Source: DATFEN01 sp035691285
GTDB lineage: Bacteria > Acidobacteriota > Vicinamibacteria > Fen-336
Reading direction: 5' to 3'
Length of the DNA stretch: 64,000 nt
Assembly: GCA_035691285.1 (NCBI GenBank)
Contig: DASSJI010000156.1
Coordinates: 23,794-87,793 of the forward strand
Below the pieces are notes generated by a model. It had not been told where the DNA came from, made no database searches, and saw nothing but the letters and a program-made list of their open reading frames with translations. How positions within the stretch are numbered: the first letter of the stretch is position 1; every line of letters begins with the position of its first letter. The position numbers and the translations under genes were made by a program. Shown here one piece after another: positions 44,605 through 53,900 of this stretch.

Positions 44605-46266
44605 GTGACGAAGCGGACGCCGGCGCTGTGTGCCCTGCTGTTGTCCCTCCCTGCTGCGGCCCAGGAGGATCCGCACGCCGCCTGCACGGCCGTCGGCTGG
44701 GTGCCTCGGGAGATCCTCGAGCGGCCCGTCACGTTGCGTCCCGGCGTGGGGAACGCCCACGAGGCCGTGACGACGGCCTCGCCCGAGGCGCAGGCCCTTT
44801 ACGACCAGGGGCTGAACTACCTCCACGGCTACGTCTGGATCGAGGCGGCCCGCTCGTTCCGTCAGGCGCTGCGCCACGACCCGGGTCTCGCCATGGCGCA
44901 CCTGGGCCTGAGCCGCGTCTACTCCGGACTCGACGACCCGGATGGCGCGCGGCGCGCGCTGGCCGAGGCACAGGCGCGCGCGGGTGCCGCGAGCTCCCGC
45001 GAGCGGCGCCGCATCGCGCTGCGCGCGGGCCAGCTCGACGCGATGGAGCGCCTGTCCGACGCGGCGCGGCACGCCGAGTACAAGAAAGCGATCGACGAGG
45101 CCCTCGCCGTCGACATCGCGGACCCGGAGCTGTGGCTCGTGCGTGGCAACGCCGAGGAGCCCACCGCCGCCGGACGCGGCCAGCGCGGCGGGTCCGCCTC
45201 GACGGCGTTCTATCTCGAAGCGCTGCGCCTCGCGCCCGACCACTCCGCGGCCCACCACTATCTCACGCACTCCTACGAGACGGTCGGCCAGATCCCCCTC
45301 GCCTTGGAGCACGGCGAAGCCTACGCCCGCCTGGCGCCGGCCGTGCCCCACTCGCACCACATGTGGGGCCACGACCTCCGCCGCGTCGGCCGAATCGACG
45401 ACGCGATCGCGGCCTTCCGGCGCACGTACGAGCTGGAGACCGCCTACTACGCGGCCGAGAGCATACCGGCGAGCCTGGACTGGCACCACGTCCACAACCT
45501 CGACCTGCTGGCCACCTCGCACCAGCACAAGGGCCAGATGCGAAAGGCCGAGGCGCTGCTCCGCGAGGCCGGCGCGATGCCGCCGGTGACCGAGTACCTG
45601 GAGTTCAACCAGAAAGCCCTGGCGACGTTCCTGCTCGCCCGGAGCCGGTGGGAGGACGCCTTGGAGGCCTCCCGCGCGCTTGCGGCGGGGAAGTGGCCAG
45701 CCACGCGGGCCGTCGGACAGGCGCTGTCGGGACATGCGCTGCTCCAGCGCGATCGCGTCGCCGAGGCCCGGGTCGCCCTGGCCGCGGCCGAGCGCGAGCT
45801 CGAGTCCATGCCCAGCCTCGCCGCGGGGCTGAACGTCTCCCGGTCGGCGGCGGCCCCGTACGTCGACACGCTGCGCGGCGAGCTCCTGCTGCGCTTCGGC
45901 GACCGGGAGGCGGGGCGCGCCCTGCTCGAAGACGTCGAGCGCCGGCTCCGGGCGCTGCCCGGGCCCGACGCCTGGATCCAGGCGCTGTTCCGGCTCGAGG
46001 CCATCGGTCGGATCGCCCGGGACGTCGGCGACTGGGGGCTGGCCGAGCACACGGCGCAGCAGATGCTCGACCACGACCCGGCCTACGCCGGCACGCACCT
46101 GGCGCTCGCCCTGGTCGCGCATCGCAAGGGCGACCGCGAGGAGGCGGGCCGCCGCAGCGAGGCGGCGCGAGGCTGCTGGCGCGACGCGGACCCCGGGCTC
46201 GAGGAGCTGACCCTCCTCGCCTCGCTCGCGTCCCCGGCCGTGGCCCGTAGCGGGTCGGCGCCCTAG
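44605..46266 (+). CDS. exported TPR-repeat protein
   Basis: 553 residues from GTG 44605 (GGAGGT 5 nt upstream). Signal peptide with TKRT then a hydrophobic stretch to LPAAAQ. The mature protein is a tetratricopeptide array: ALYDQGLNYLHGYVWIEAARSF begins the first unit (shown only in part), with later units near DPELWLVRGN, HHYLTHSYETVGQIPLALEHG, AIAAFRRTYELE and THLALALVAHRKGDREEAG. HxxH-like pairs (HHYLTHSYE, HHVHNLD) occur but not in a protease context. Periplasmic scaffold or assembly factor; partner unknown. A much longer in-frame opening overlaps cysK and is rejected. Confidence 0.8.
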   Translation: MTKRTPALCALLLSLPAAAQEDPHAACTAVGWVPREILERPVTLRPGVGNAHEAVTTASPEAQALYDQGLNYLHGYVWIEAARSFRQALRHDPGLAMAHLGLSRVYSGLDDPDGARRALAEAQARAGAASSRERRRIALRAGQLDAMERLSDAARHAEYKKAIDEALAVDIADPELWLVRGNAEEPTAAGRGQRGGSASTAFYLEALRLAPDHSAAHHYLTHSYETVGQIPLALEHGEAYARLAPAVPHSHHMWGHDLRRVGRIDDAIAAFRRTYELETAYYAAESIPASLDWHHVHNLDLLATSHQHKGQMRKAEALLREAGAMPPVTEYLEFNQKALATFLLARSRWEDALEASRALAAGKWPATRAVGQALSGHALLQRDRVAEARVALAAAERELESMPSLAAGLNVSRSAAAPYVDTLRGELLLRFGDREAGRALLEDVERRLRALPGPDAWIQALFRLEAIGRIARDVGDWGLAEHTAQQMLDHDPAYAGTHLALALVAHRKGDREEAGRRSEAARGCWRDADPGLEELTLLASLASPAVARSGSAP

Positions 46267-46269
46267 CGG

Positions 46270-47088
46270 ATGGATCGCCTCGCCAAGACCCGCGCGCTCT
46301 TCGGAGCGCCGCGCGCCCTCGTCGGCGTCATCCACCTGCCCGCGCTCCCGGGGGCCCCGAAGTCGCAGCTCGGCGTGCGGGCCATCGCCGAGGCCGCGGC
46401 GGCCGAGGCCCTGCTCTATCGCGACGCCGGCTTCCACGCCGTGATGATCGAGAACATGCACGACCGGCCCTATCTCCCACGGGCGGCAGGGCCGGAGATC
46501 GTGGCCGCCATGGCCGTGACCGGGCGCGAGGTGCGGCGCGCGGCCGGCCTGCCCCTGGGCGTGCAGGTCCTCGCGGGCGCGAACCGCGCGTCGCTGGCCG
46601 TGGCCCACGCCTGCGGCGGGGCCTTCGTCCGGGTCGAGGGCCTCGTGTTCGCGCACGTCGCCGACGAAGGCCTCATGACCGCCGACGCCGGCGAGCTGCT
46701 TCGCTACCGGCGTGCCATCGGCGCCGAGGGCGTCCGGATCCTGGCCGACGTGAAGAAGAAGCACTCCGCCCACGCCATCACCGCCGACGTGGATCTCGTG
46801 GCGACGGCCCACGCGGCCGAGTTCTTCCTGGCCGACGGCGTCGTCGTCACCGGGCCGGCGACGGGGCGCGCGGCCGAACCCGCCGAGGTCCGCGCGGTGG
46901 CGGCCGCTGCCTCCGTTCCGGTCGTCGTCGGATCGGGCGTCACGCCCCAGAACCTCTCGGACTACGTGGACGCCGACGCCTTCATCGTCGGCTCCTCCCT
47001 GAAGTTCGACGGGCTCTGGTCGAACCCCATCGAGCCCGAGCGCCTGGCGGCGCTGCGGCGGGCGTTCGAGACGCTCCCGCCGCGGTGA
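46270..47088 (+). CDS. BtpA/SgcQ-family protein (TIM-barrel)
   Basis: 272 residues. Start VGVIHLPALPGAP, then GFHAVMIENMHDRPY, PLGVQVLAGANRASLAVA, FVRVEGLVFAHVADEG, ILADVKKKHSAHAITAD, VVVGSGVTPQNLSDYVDADAFIVGSS: this series is typical of the BtpA family (PF03437). BtpA was named for photosystem I stability in cyanobacteria, but relatives such as SgcQ sit in sugar operons of non-photosynthetic bacteria. Here it is translationally linked (GTGA) to a PfkB kinase and psuG, which suggests a metabolic role with nucleosides or pentose phosphates. No photosynthesis genes are present. Confidence 0.85.
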   Translation: MDRLAKTRALFGAPRALVGVIHLPALPGAPKSQLGVRAIAEAAAAEALLYRDAGFHAVMIENMHDRPYLPRAAGPEIVAAMAVTGREVRRAAGLPLGVQVLAGANRASLAVAHACGGAFVRVEGLVFAHVADEGLMTADAGELLRYRRAIGAEGVRILADVKKKHSAHAITADVDLVATAHAAEFFLADGVVVTGPATGRAAEPAEVRAVAAAASVPVVVGSGVTPQNLSDYVDADAFIVGSSLKFDGLWSNPIEPERLAALRRAFETLPPR

Positions 47089-47987
47089 GCCCGGACCTCG
47101 TCGTCCTCGGCAACCTGCTGGTCGACGACGTGGTCTTTCCCGACGGCCGCACGCGCTTCGCGCAGCCGGGTGGCGCCTGCCTCTACCTCGCCCTGGGCGC
47201 CGCCCTCTGGGGGCTCGAGGTCGGGATCGTCTCGGTGATCGGCGACGAATATCCGGCGGCGACCCTCGAGGCCCTCCGTACGCGCCGCGTCCACCTCCAG
47301 GGAACTCGGCGGCTGGGCGGGCCGGGGCTCCGGACGTGGCTCCTCTACGAGGGCGCGCGGCGCCGCGTGGTGCATCGCCTCGAAGGCCCGAGCCACGCAG
47401 AGGTGTCGCCTGCGCCGGCCGACGTCCCCGAGGCCTGGCGCTCGGCGCGAGCCTTCCACCTCGCGCCGATGCCGCTCGAGGTCCAGGCCCTGCTCTCGGA
47501 CGCGATCGGGAGCTGGACGGGGGCCTCCCTCTCCGTCGATCCGTACGAGCTCTTCACGCCGACGTCGCTCCCCGCCCTGGAGCCGCTCCTGGCGCGGGTC
47601 GATGCGCTGTTCCTGAGCGAGGACGAGCTGGAGTTGGGCCGGCCAGGGCGGCGCGAGGACGAGCTGGGAGGCCTGCTTCGGGGCCGCCTGCAGGCCATCG
47701 CGTTCAAGCGCGGAGCCCGCGGCGGAGTGCTGGCCCGCGCCGGCCGCTTCCTCGAGTGGGCGCCGCGGGCGACCGAGGTGGCCGACCCCACGGGCGCCGG
47801 CGACGCCTTCGCCGCGGGCGTGCTCGCCGGCTGGCTCCGGGGCGAGCCCGACGAGAGGGCGCTCGCGCGCGGCGTCGTGACGGCCAGCTTCGCGATCGAG
47901 GCCTGGGGAGCGGATGGCCTGCTGCGCGCCACGCCCGACGCGGCGGAAGGGCGCCTCGCGGAGTGGTTCCCTCCGGTGGACGCGTGA
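47085..47987 (+). CDS. PfkB-family kinase, pseudouridine kinase candidate
   Basis: 300 residues from GTG 47085, overlapping the BtpA gene stop. N-terminal LGNLLVDDVVFPDG and GGACLYLALGAALWG, and the C-terminal PfkB signature DPTGAGDAFAAGVLAGW, in which the Asp after GAG is the catalytic base. Ribokinase-type fold; shorter than many members. The 4-nt overlap with psuG makes pseudouridine 5'-phosphorylation (PsuK role) the best guess, but ribokinase- or nucleoside-kinase activity is equally allowed by the motifs. Confidence 0.85.
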   Translation: MSPDLVVLGNLLVDDVVFPDGRTRFAQPGGACLYLALGAALWGLEVGIVSVIGDEYPAATLEALRTRRVHLQGTRRLGGPGLRTWLLYEGARRRVVHRLEGPSHAEVSPAPADVPEAWRSARAFHLAPMPLEVQALLSDAIGSWTGASLSVDPYELFTPTSLPALEPLLARVDALFLSEDELELGRPGRREDELGGLLRGRLQAIAFKRGARGGVLARAGRFLEWAPRATEVADPTGAGDAFAAGVLAGWLRGEPDERALARGVVTASFAIEAWGADGLLRATPDAAEGRLAEWFPPVDA

Positions 47988-48931
47988 TTCCAGGCCTTCA
48001 GGTCGCGCGCGACGTCGCGACGGCCCTCTCCGCCGGCCACGCCGTCGTGGCGCTCGAGACGACGCTGGTCACCCACGGCTTTCCGCGCTCGGAGGGCCTG
48101 GAGCTGGCCCGAGTCCTCGAGGCGGAGGTGCGCGAGCGGGGCGCCGTCCCGGCGACGATCGGCGTCCTCGGGGGCGCGCTGCGTGTCGGGCTCACGGCGA
48201 ACGAGCTCGAGCGGCTGGCGGCAGGGCACGCGGAGAAGCTCGGTCCCTCGAACCTCGCGGCGCGCATCGCCTCGGGCCGGCCCGGCTCCACGACCGTCGG
48301 GGCGACGTTGATCGCCGCCCACGCGGCAGGGATCCGCGTGTTCGCCACGGGCGGCATCGGCGGCGTACACCGGGGAAGCGCGTTCGACGTGTCGGCCGAC
48401 CTCCTGGCCCTCTCGCGCCACCCGGTCGCGGTCGTGTGCTCGGGGGCCAAGGCCGTCCTCGACCTGCCGCGCACCCGCGAGGCGCTCGAAGCCCTCGGCG
48501 TGCCGGTGCTGGGCTTCGGGACCGACGAGGTGCCTGCGTTCTACAGCCGCCGCAGCGGCCTCCCGGTGGACGCCCGCTTCGACTCGCTCCAGGAGCTCTC
48601 CCGGGCCGTGACCACGCACCTCGCCCTCGGGACGGGAGCCGGCGTGCTGATCTGCAACCCGGTTCCGGCCGAGGAGGAGCTGGACGCGGCGGCCTGCGAG
48701 ACGGCCCTGGCCGAATCCCTTGCCCTGGCCGAGTCCCGCGGCGTGACCGGCCGGGACGTGACGCCCTTCCTCCTCGAGGAGCTGCGTCGCCGCACGGGCG
48801 GCAGGAGCCTGCGGGCCAACAAGGCCCTCCTCGTGTCGAACGCTCGTTTGGCGGCGAGCCTGGCCTCGGGGCTGTGCTCCGCGTCACACGGCCGCGGTGA
48901 TGCTATTGACGACGCGATGAACCGACCTTAA
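47984..48931 (+). CDS. psuG: pseudouridine-5'-phosphate glycosidase
   Basis: 315 residues from GTG 47984 (overlaps the kinase stop as GTGA). Cleaves pseudouridine 5'-phosphate to uracil and ribose 5-phosphate. Family hallmarks: VVALETTLVTHGFP with Glu25, ATIGVLGGALRVGLT, KLGPSNLAARIASGRPGSTTV (trimmed here), FATGGIGGVHRG, and CSGAKAVLDLPRT with Lys156, the position of the Schiff-base Lys in the family. Length is normal. With the kinase it forms the two-step pseudouridine breakdown route. Confidence 0.92.
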   Translation: MIPGLQVARDVATALSAGHAVVALETTLVTHGFPRSEGLELARVLEAEVRERGAVPATIGVLGGALRVGLTANELERLAAGHAEKLGPSNLAARIASGRPGSTTVGATLIAAHAAGIRVFATGGIGGVHRGSAFDVSADLLALSRHPVAVVCSGAKAVLDLPRTREALEALGVPVLGFGTDEVPAFYSRRSGLPVDARFDSLQELSRAVTTHLALGTGAGVLICNPVPAEEELDAAACETALAESLALAESRGVTGRDVTPFLLEELRRRTGGRSLRANKALLVSNARLAASLASGLCSASHGRGDAIDDAMNRP

Positions 48932-48962
48932 CCTCGTCGGCCGATCGTCGCTTCGATAACCA

Positions 48963-50975
48963 GTGTCGTTCCTTCCGCCCCTCCCGCCGCGCCGCACAGG
49001 CGCACTCCCGATCCTCCTGTGCGTGTCCCTCGCCGCCGCCCTTCCGGCCGACGCCGGGCGGGCGGGCGCCTGGCTCACCTACTGGGACTTCGACCGCGGG
49101 CAGCAACGCCTCGCCAGCGCGCCGAGCCTCTTCGACGACGTGTTCTTCTTCGCGTTCGAGCTCGGGCCCGATGGGCGTCCGGCCGTGGCGCGGGCGAGCC
49201 TCCCGCTCAAGGCGGCGGTGAGCGCCGTGCGCGGGCGCGGGGCCCGTGCCTGGATGACGGTCGTGAACGACACGCGCTCCGCCGACGGCAAGGCCACCTT
49301 GAAGGATGCCGCGGCGATCCAGCGCATGCTCGCGGACGCGGAGGAGCGCGCTGCGCATCGCCACGCGCTCGTGGAGCTCGCCGCTCTCCACGGCTTCTCC
49401 GGGGTCGACGTCGACTACGAGAACCTGCTCGTGGAGGACCGCGACCGCTTCAGCGACTTCATCCGCGAGCTGCGAGGAGACCTCGGAGCCCGAGGCCTCG
49501 AGCTGTCCGTGACGGTCCAGCCCAAGCGGCAGGAGAGCCGCTCGACGGGCCCCGGTGCCGCCGACTGGGCCGCGCTGTGCCGGTCGACCGACCGCCTCCA
49601 GATCATGCTGTACAACCTTCACAACGCCCGGACGCCGCCGGGGCCGGTCACCGCGCCGGGCTGGTTCTCCGAGGTGCTCGCGTTCGCCCGAGGCCAGTGC
49701 GGGGAGGCGACGGTCGTCCCGGTCCTCAAGCTCGGGGCCATGGATTGGGGGCCGCAGGGCATGAAGGAGCTGCAGCACGCCGAGGTGGCGGCGCTGCTCG
49801 AGATGTACGGACCGCGGCTCGGCCGCGAGCCCGAGGGCGCAACGCCGTATTTCCGTTACGACGGGCGCGACGGCGCCCACACGGTCTACTTCGAGGATGC
49901 CCAGAGCATCCTCGCCAAGGTTGCGGCCCTCGAACGACTCGGGTACGACGACGTGGTTCTCTGGAGCCTCGGCCGCGAAGACCCGGCTCTCATCCCCGAG
50001 CTCCAGGCCCGCAAGGGCCCCGGGATCTCATCCTCTTCGACTTCACCTTCGACAGCGGCCGGCGTGGCCGACGAGAAGGCTCTCGCCGTGCTCGCCGAGC
50101 AAGAGGCGCGCTTCAGTCCCGACGCCCCATCGCATCCGGAGACCCCCGTGCCCCGCACAGTCCCGACGCTCTTCGCATCCGCCCTGGCGCTGGTCGGCCT
50201 GCCCGTCGCCCTTGCGCTCGCCACCCCGGCCGCCACCGTGACTTCCCCCTTTCTCTACACCTTCAACTCGAGCTCCGAGCTCGAGGAGGCGGGCTCCATG
50301 TCCGAGAGCGAGAGCCCCTACTTCTGGCTCAGCTCCGGCGGCCGCTTCTACACGGGCGGCATCGGCGAGACGGTCCACGCTTCGCTCCCGACGAACGACT
50401 ACTGGCGCCTGCTGTACGCCAAGAACAACCCCCTCGACACCGACAACGGCTATCACCCGCAGAACGTCTTCCGCCTGGTCACGCGCAGCCGCTGGGGCAA
50501 CGCGCGCCAGCAGGTCTACTTCCGCATCGCCAAGGACAACCTGAGCGCGAGCCCCAACCGGGCGGCCTCGAACGGCGTGCTGCTGTTCAACCGCTACAAG
50601 GACGAGAACAACCTCTACTACACGGGCGTCCGCGTGGATGGCGCCGCCGTGATCAAGAAGAAGATCGCGGGCAAGTACTACACGATCGCGTACAGGAAGA
50701 TCTTCCCCGGGGCGGCCTACGACCGCGTCACGAACCCCAGCCTGCTGCCCAAGAACGTGTGGATGGGCCTCACCGCCGAGGTCCTCAACAGGAGCGACGG
50801 CAGCGTGCGCCTCCGCGTTCACGTCAATCAGGGCGACGGCGTGTGGGCGCTCGTCTTCGACGTCCTCGACGACGGCCGCTACGGCGGAGCGCCCTTCGCC
50901 CAGACCGGCTACGGCGGCCTGCGCACCGACTTCATGGACGTCGACTTCGAGAACTACCTCTTGAAGGCGCTCTAG
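48963..50975 (+). CDS. exported GH18-type glycosidase fused to a beta-sandwich domain
   Basis: 670 residues from GTG 48963. Signal peptide (residues 10-31), then a GH18-like barrel with the catalytic series GFSGVDVDYE (Asp149, Asp151, Glu153), MLYNLHN, and LWSLGRED at its end (about 337). Residues 350-398 are a Ser/Pro/Ala linker. Residues 400-421 are strongly hydrophobic and look like a second signal peptide, preceded by an in-frame GTG at 50148 with GGAG six bases upstream. The last 245 residues are aromatic-rich beta sequence typical of exported lectin-like domains. GH18 enzymes cut chitin-like and PNAG-like chains. It converges (21-nt gap) on the polysaccharide operon. Confidence 0.82.
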   Translation: MSFLPPLPPRRTGALPILLCVSLAAALPADAGRAGAWLTYWDFDRGQQRLASAPSLFDDVFFFAFELGPDGRPAVARASLPLKAAVSAVRGRGARAWMTVVNDTRSADGKATLKDAAAIQRMLADAEERAAHRHALVELAALHGFSGVDVDYENLLVEDRDRFSDFIRELRGDLGARGLELSVTVQPKRQESRSTGPGAADWAALCRSTDRLQIMLYNLHNARTPPGPVTAPGWFSEVLAFARGQCGEATVVPVLKLGAMDWGPQGMKELQHAEVAALLEMYGPRLGREPEGATPYFRYDGRDGAHTVYFEDAQSILAKVAALERLGYDDVVLWSLGREDPALIPELQARKGPGISSSSTSPSTAAGVADEKALAVLAEQEARFSPDAPSHPETPVPRTVPTLFASALALVGLPVALALATPAATVTSPFLYTFNSSSELEEAGSMSESESPYFWLSSGGRFYTGGIGETVHASLPTNDYWRLLYAKNNPLDTDNGYHPQNVFRLVTRSRWGNARQQVYFRIAKDNLSASPNRAASNGVLLFNRYKDENNLYYTGVRVDGAAVIKKKIAGKYYTIAYRKIFPGAAYDRVTNPSLLPKNVWMGLTAEVLNRSDGSVRLRVHVNQGDGVWALVFDVLDDGRYGGAPFAQTGYGGLRTDFMDVDFENYLLKAL

Positions 50976-50996
50976 GGTCGCCCCCGCAACCGCCGC

Positions 50997-53900
50997 TCAG
51001 AACCGGACCTCCAGGGCGCCTCCGAAGCCCCAGCTCTCATAGCCCGGCGCGCTGCCGTAGCGCCCCTCGAGCCGGGTTCGCAGACGCTCTCCCCAGGCCT
51101 GGCCGGCGCGGCCCGTGAGGCTCACGGTGCCCCGCCGGCCATTCCGCTCGTCCTCGGCCAGGCCGAGGCCCACCTCGGTCTCGACCAGCCAGCCCGGATC
51201 CCAGCGCCGCTGGTAGGCGACGAGCCCCCGGAGCTGGCGCAGGGCCTCGGGGCTGTAGTAGAGGTCGCTGCGGAAGAGGGTGTCGCTCCAGGCCACTCCG
51301 GCGCCGAGGCCGAGCCCGTGCCAGGACCGCGGCCGCACCAGCAGCTTGCCCGAGAGGTCGAGGCGCTCGTTCGTGTCGTCGTAGCGTCCGATCGCTCCGT
51401 CGAGGACGCCCAGGAGGGACGATGTCAGCCGCACTGCGGCATGGCCCGCGTAGCTCTGGACCTGGAGGCCGCGCAGGCGCGCCCGCAGCGTCTCCACGTC
51501 CTGGATCCCGACGCGCCCGCGGAGCTCCACGCGGTCGCTCTCCAGCGCGACGCCCAGCCCCCAGCCGATGCTGCGCTCGAGGCCGTCGGGGGAGCGCTGT
51601 GCCACGCGTCCCTCGATGGTCCAATTCGAGAGCGGGCCGAGCCGCGCGGCCACCGACAGCTCGGGTCCCTCGAGGGAGGGCAGGCCGTCCTCGCTCAGCG
51701 CGAAGCGGCCCGCTCCCAGCGTGGCCTCGAAGCCTCCGAGCGTCCCGGTGTGGAGGAGGGCGCCCTGCCACAGGGTCTCGCGTCCGTCGGAGTCGTCGCT
51801 GAATTCGACGCGGGGCGCGAGACGGACGCGGTTCTCCCAGCGGATGCGCTGCGCGAGGGCCGGATCGTCGCTGAGCTTCTTCGAGCCGAGGGTCTCCGCG
51901 ATCTGAAGCTGCCGCTCGGCGGCGTCGGGCCGCCCGCGCTGCGCCTGGATCGCGGCGAGGTAGTAGGCCGCCTCGCCTCGCATGTGCGGTTCGTCCGCGG
52001 CGAGCCGCTCGAAGCTGGCGCGCGCCTGCGCGTACTCCCCCTGCCAGTAGTGGAAGCGGCCGCTCTGGGCCCGGGCCACCAGCTTCGGGTGGTGGAGCGC
52101 CAGGTGTCCGAGGAGGGCGTCGCCGTCCATGTCGCGGGGCACGCCGAAGCGCCGCAGCATCAGCCCGGACGGCAGGCCGGGACGAAGCTCGTTGTAGCCG
52201 CTGTCGTCCTGGACGAAGCCGAAGCGGAAGTAGCGCTTGAGCAGCTCCTGGTTGAGGTCGCTGGCCCCCGGCTCGTTGCCCACGTTCTCCTGGCCGGCCT
52301 CGGAGAACGGGAACGCGTAGCCGACGACCTGCAGACCCGACCTCCGCTGCTTCAGCTCCTCGATGCTCGAGCGGTAGTCGGCGTCGACGCGGGCGGCGTA
52401 TTCCTCCCACGACTCGGAGCGCTGCGCCGCCTCGAGCCATTGGCGGTTGACGAGGAAGCTCCCGGTCTGCTGGTCGCCGTCCACGGAGATCAGGTCGTGG
52501 GCGCGATGGCCGTGGCTCTGCAGGTCCCAGCGGCCGGTGGCAGCGAAACCCCCGATGCGCTTCCAGTCGGCGAAGAACGGGTGGCCGTCGAGGATGCGCG
52601 CCGTCGGCACGAACATCGTGGCCTTCATGCCGTAGCGCGCCAGGATCGGATCGGCCCGCTCGAAGGAGTCGATGCGGGCGTCGTCGAACGTGATCAGGAT
52701 CGGCCGGGCCGGGAAGAGCTGTCTGCCGTCCAGGACCGCCGCCAGCTCGGCCACGGTCAGGGCGCTGTAGCCCGCTCTTTTGAGCGCGCGGAGCTGGGAC
52801 TCGAACAGCGCCGCCGGCATCGAGGCGCTTCGCGGATGGTCGCCGAGGCCGTGGTACATGAGGATGGGCACGTAGACCGTGCCTCGCGGCGGATCCACCA
52901 CACGCTCGAGGGAGCGCTGCGCGTCGCCGTGCCGGCCCATGCCGTAGAGGACGCGGGCTTCCTGTCCCAGCCTCTCGTAGCCCTTCAAGAGCGGCTCCTT
53001 GCCCGAGCGGAGGGTGGCCAGCGCTTCGTCGTGGCGGCCCGTCTCGAGGGCCGTCTCGAAGCGTCCCCAGAACACGTCGCGCATGCCGGCGTGGCTCCTG
53101 CTCAGGGCCAGGAAGGCGGCGTAGGCGTCCCCGCCTCGGCCCGCCGCGCGATCGAGCTGGGCGGCGGCCAGGGCGAGGTCGAAACGGTCGGGGTGCCGCT
53201 GCCGGGCCTGCGTCAGCGTGGCCTGGGCACCCTCGAGATCGCCGCGCTTCTGTCGCAGCCGCGCCAGCTCCAGCCACGCGGCCACGCGATCCGGGAAGTG
53301 CCGCGTCAGGAGCGCGTACCACTGGATCGCCTCGCCGTCGCTGCCACGCTGGACGGCGTCGTCGGCCAGGAACTGCAGGAGCGGCTGCTTCGGACCCTCC
53401 GCGTCGAGGAGGCGGCGCGCCTCGGAGAGCGCCTGGTCGTACTGGCCCAGCTCGTAGAGGCTCTTCACCCAGTAGTACTCGGCTTTCGCGTCCCGGTGTC
53501 CGAGGTCGAGGACGCGTTTCCACTGGTCCTTGCCGCGGTCGAAGTCGTGGTACTGCATGAGCAGCTCGGCCCAGAAGAGCTGCGCGCCGAGGTCGTCGGG
53601 GCTTTCCTTGGCGACGGCCTCGGCCAGCGTGCGCGCCTCTCCGAACGCGCCGCTCCAGTGCAGGGCCTTCGCGAGCTTCAACCGCTGCTGGGGCTGCTTC
53701 GGGTCCAGGCGCAGGCTCGCGCGTGCCGACGTCACGGCGGAGGCGAAGTCGCCCACCTTGAGGTAGAGGTGGGTCAGCAGGTTGTGGGGCTCCGCCTGGT
53801 CGGGGTGCGCCGCGGCGTAGCGCGTCCAGACCTCCTTCGTCCAGTCGAAGCGATCCGCAGCCCAATAGGCCCACCCCAGGTCACGCAGGGCATTGGTGTT

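Noticed and set aside
43738..46266. 842-residue reading of the TPR protein
   Set aside because: The first 289 codons overlap cysK in another frame with Arg/Gly-rich nonsense; GTG 44605 has a ribosome site and a signal peptide.
46270..47088. Photosynthesis gene, from the BtpA name
   Set aside because: No pigment or photosystem genes in the window and the neighbours are nucleoside-catabolic; the family name is historical.
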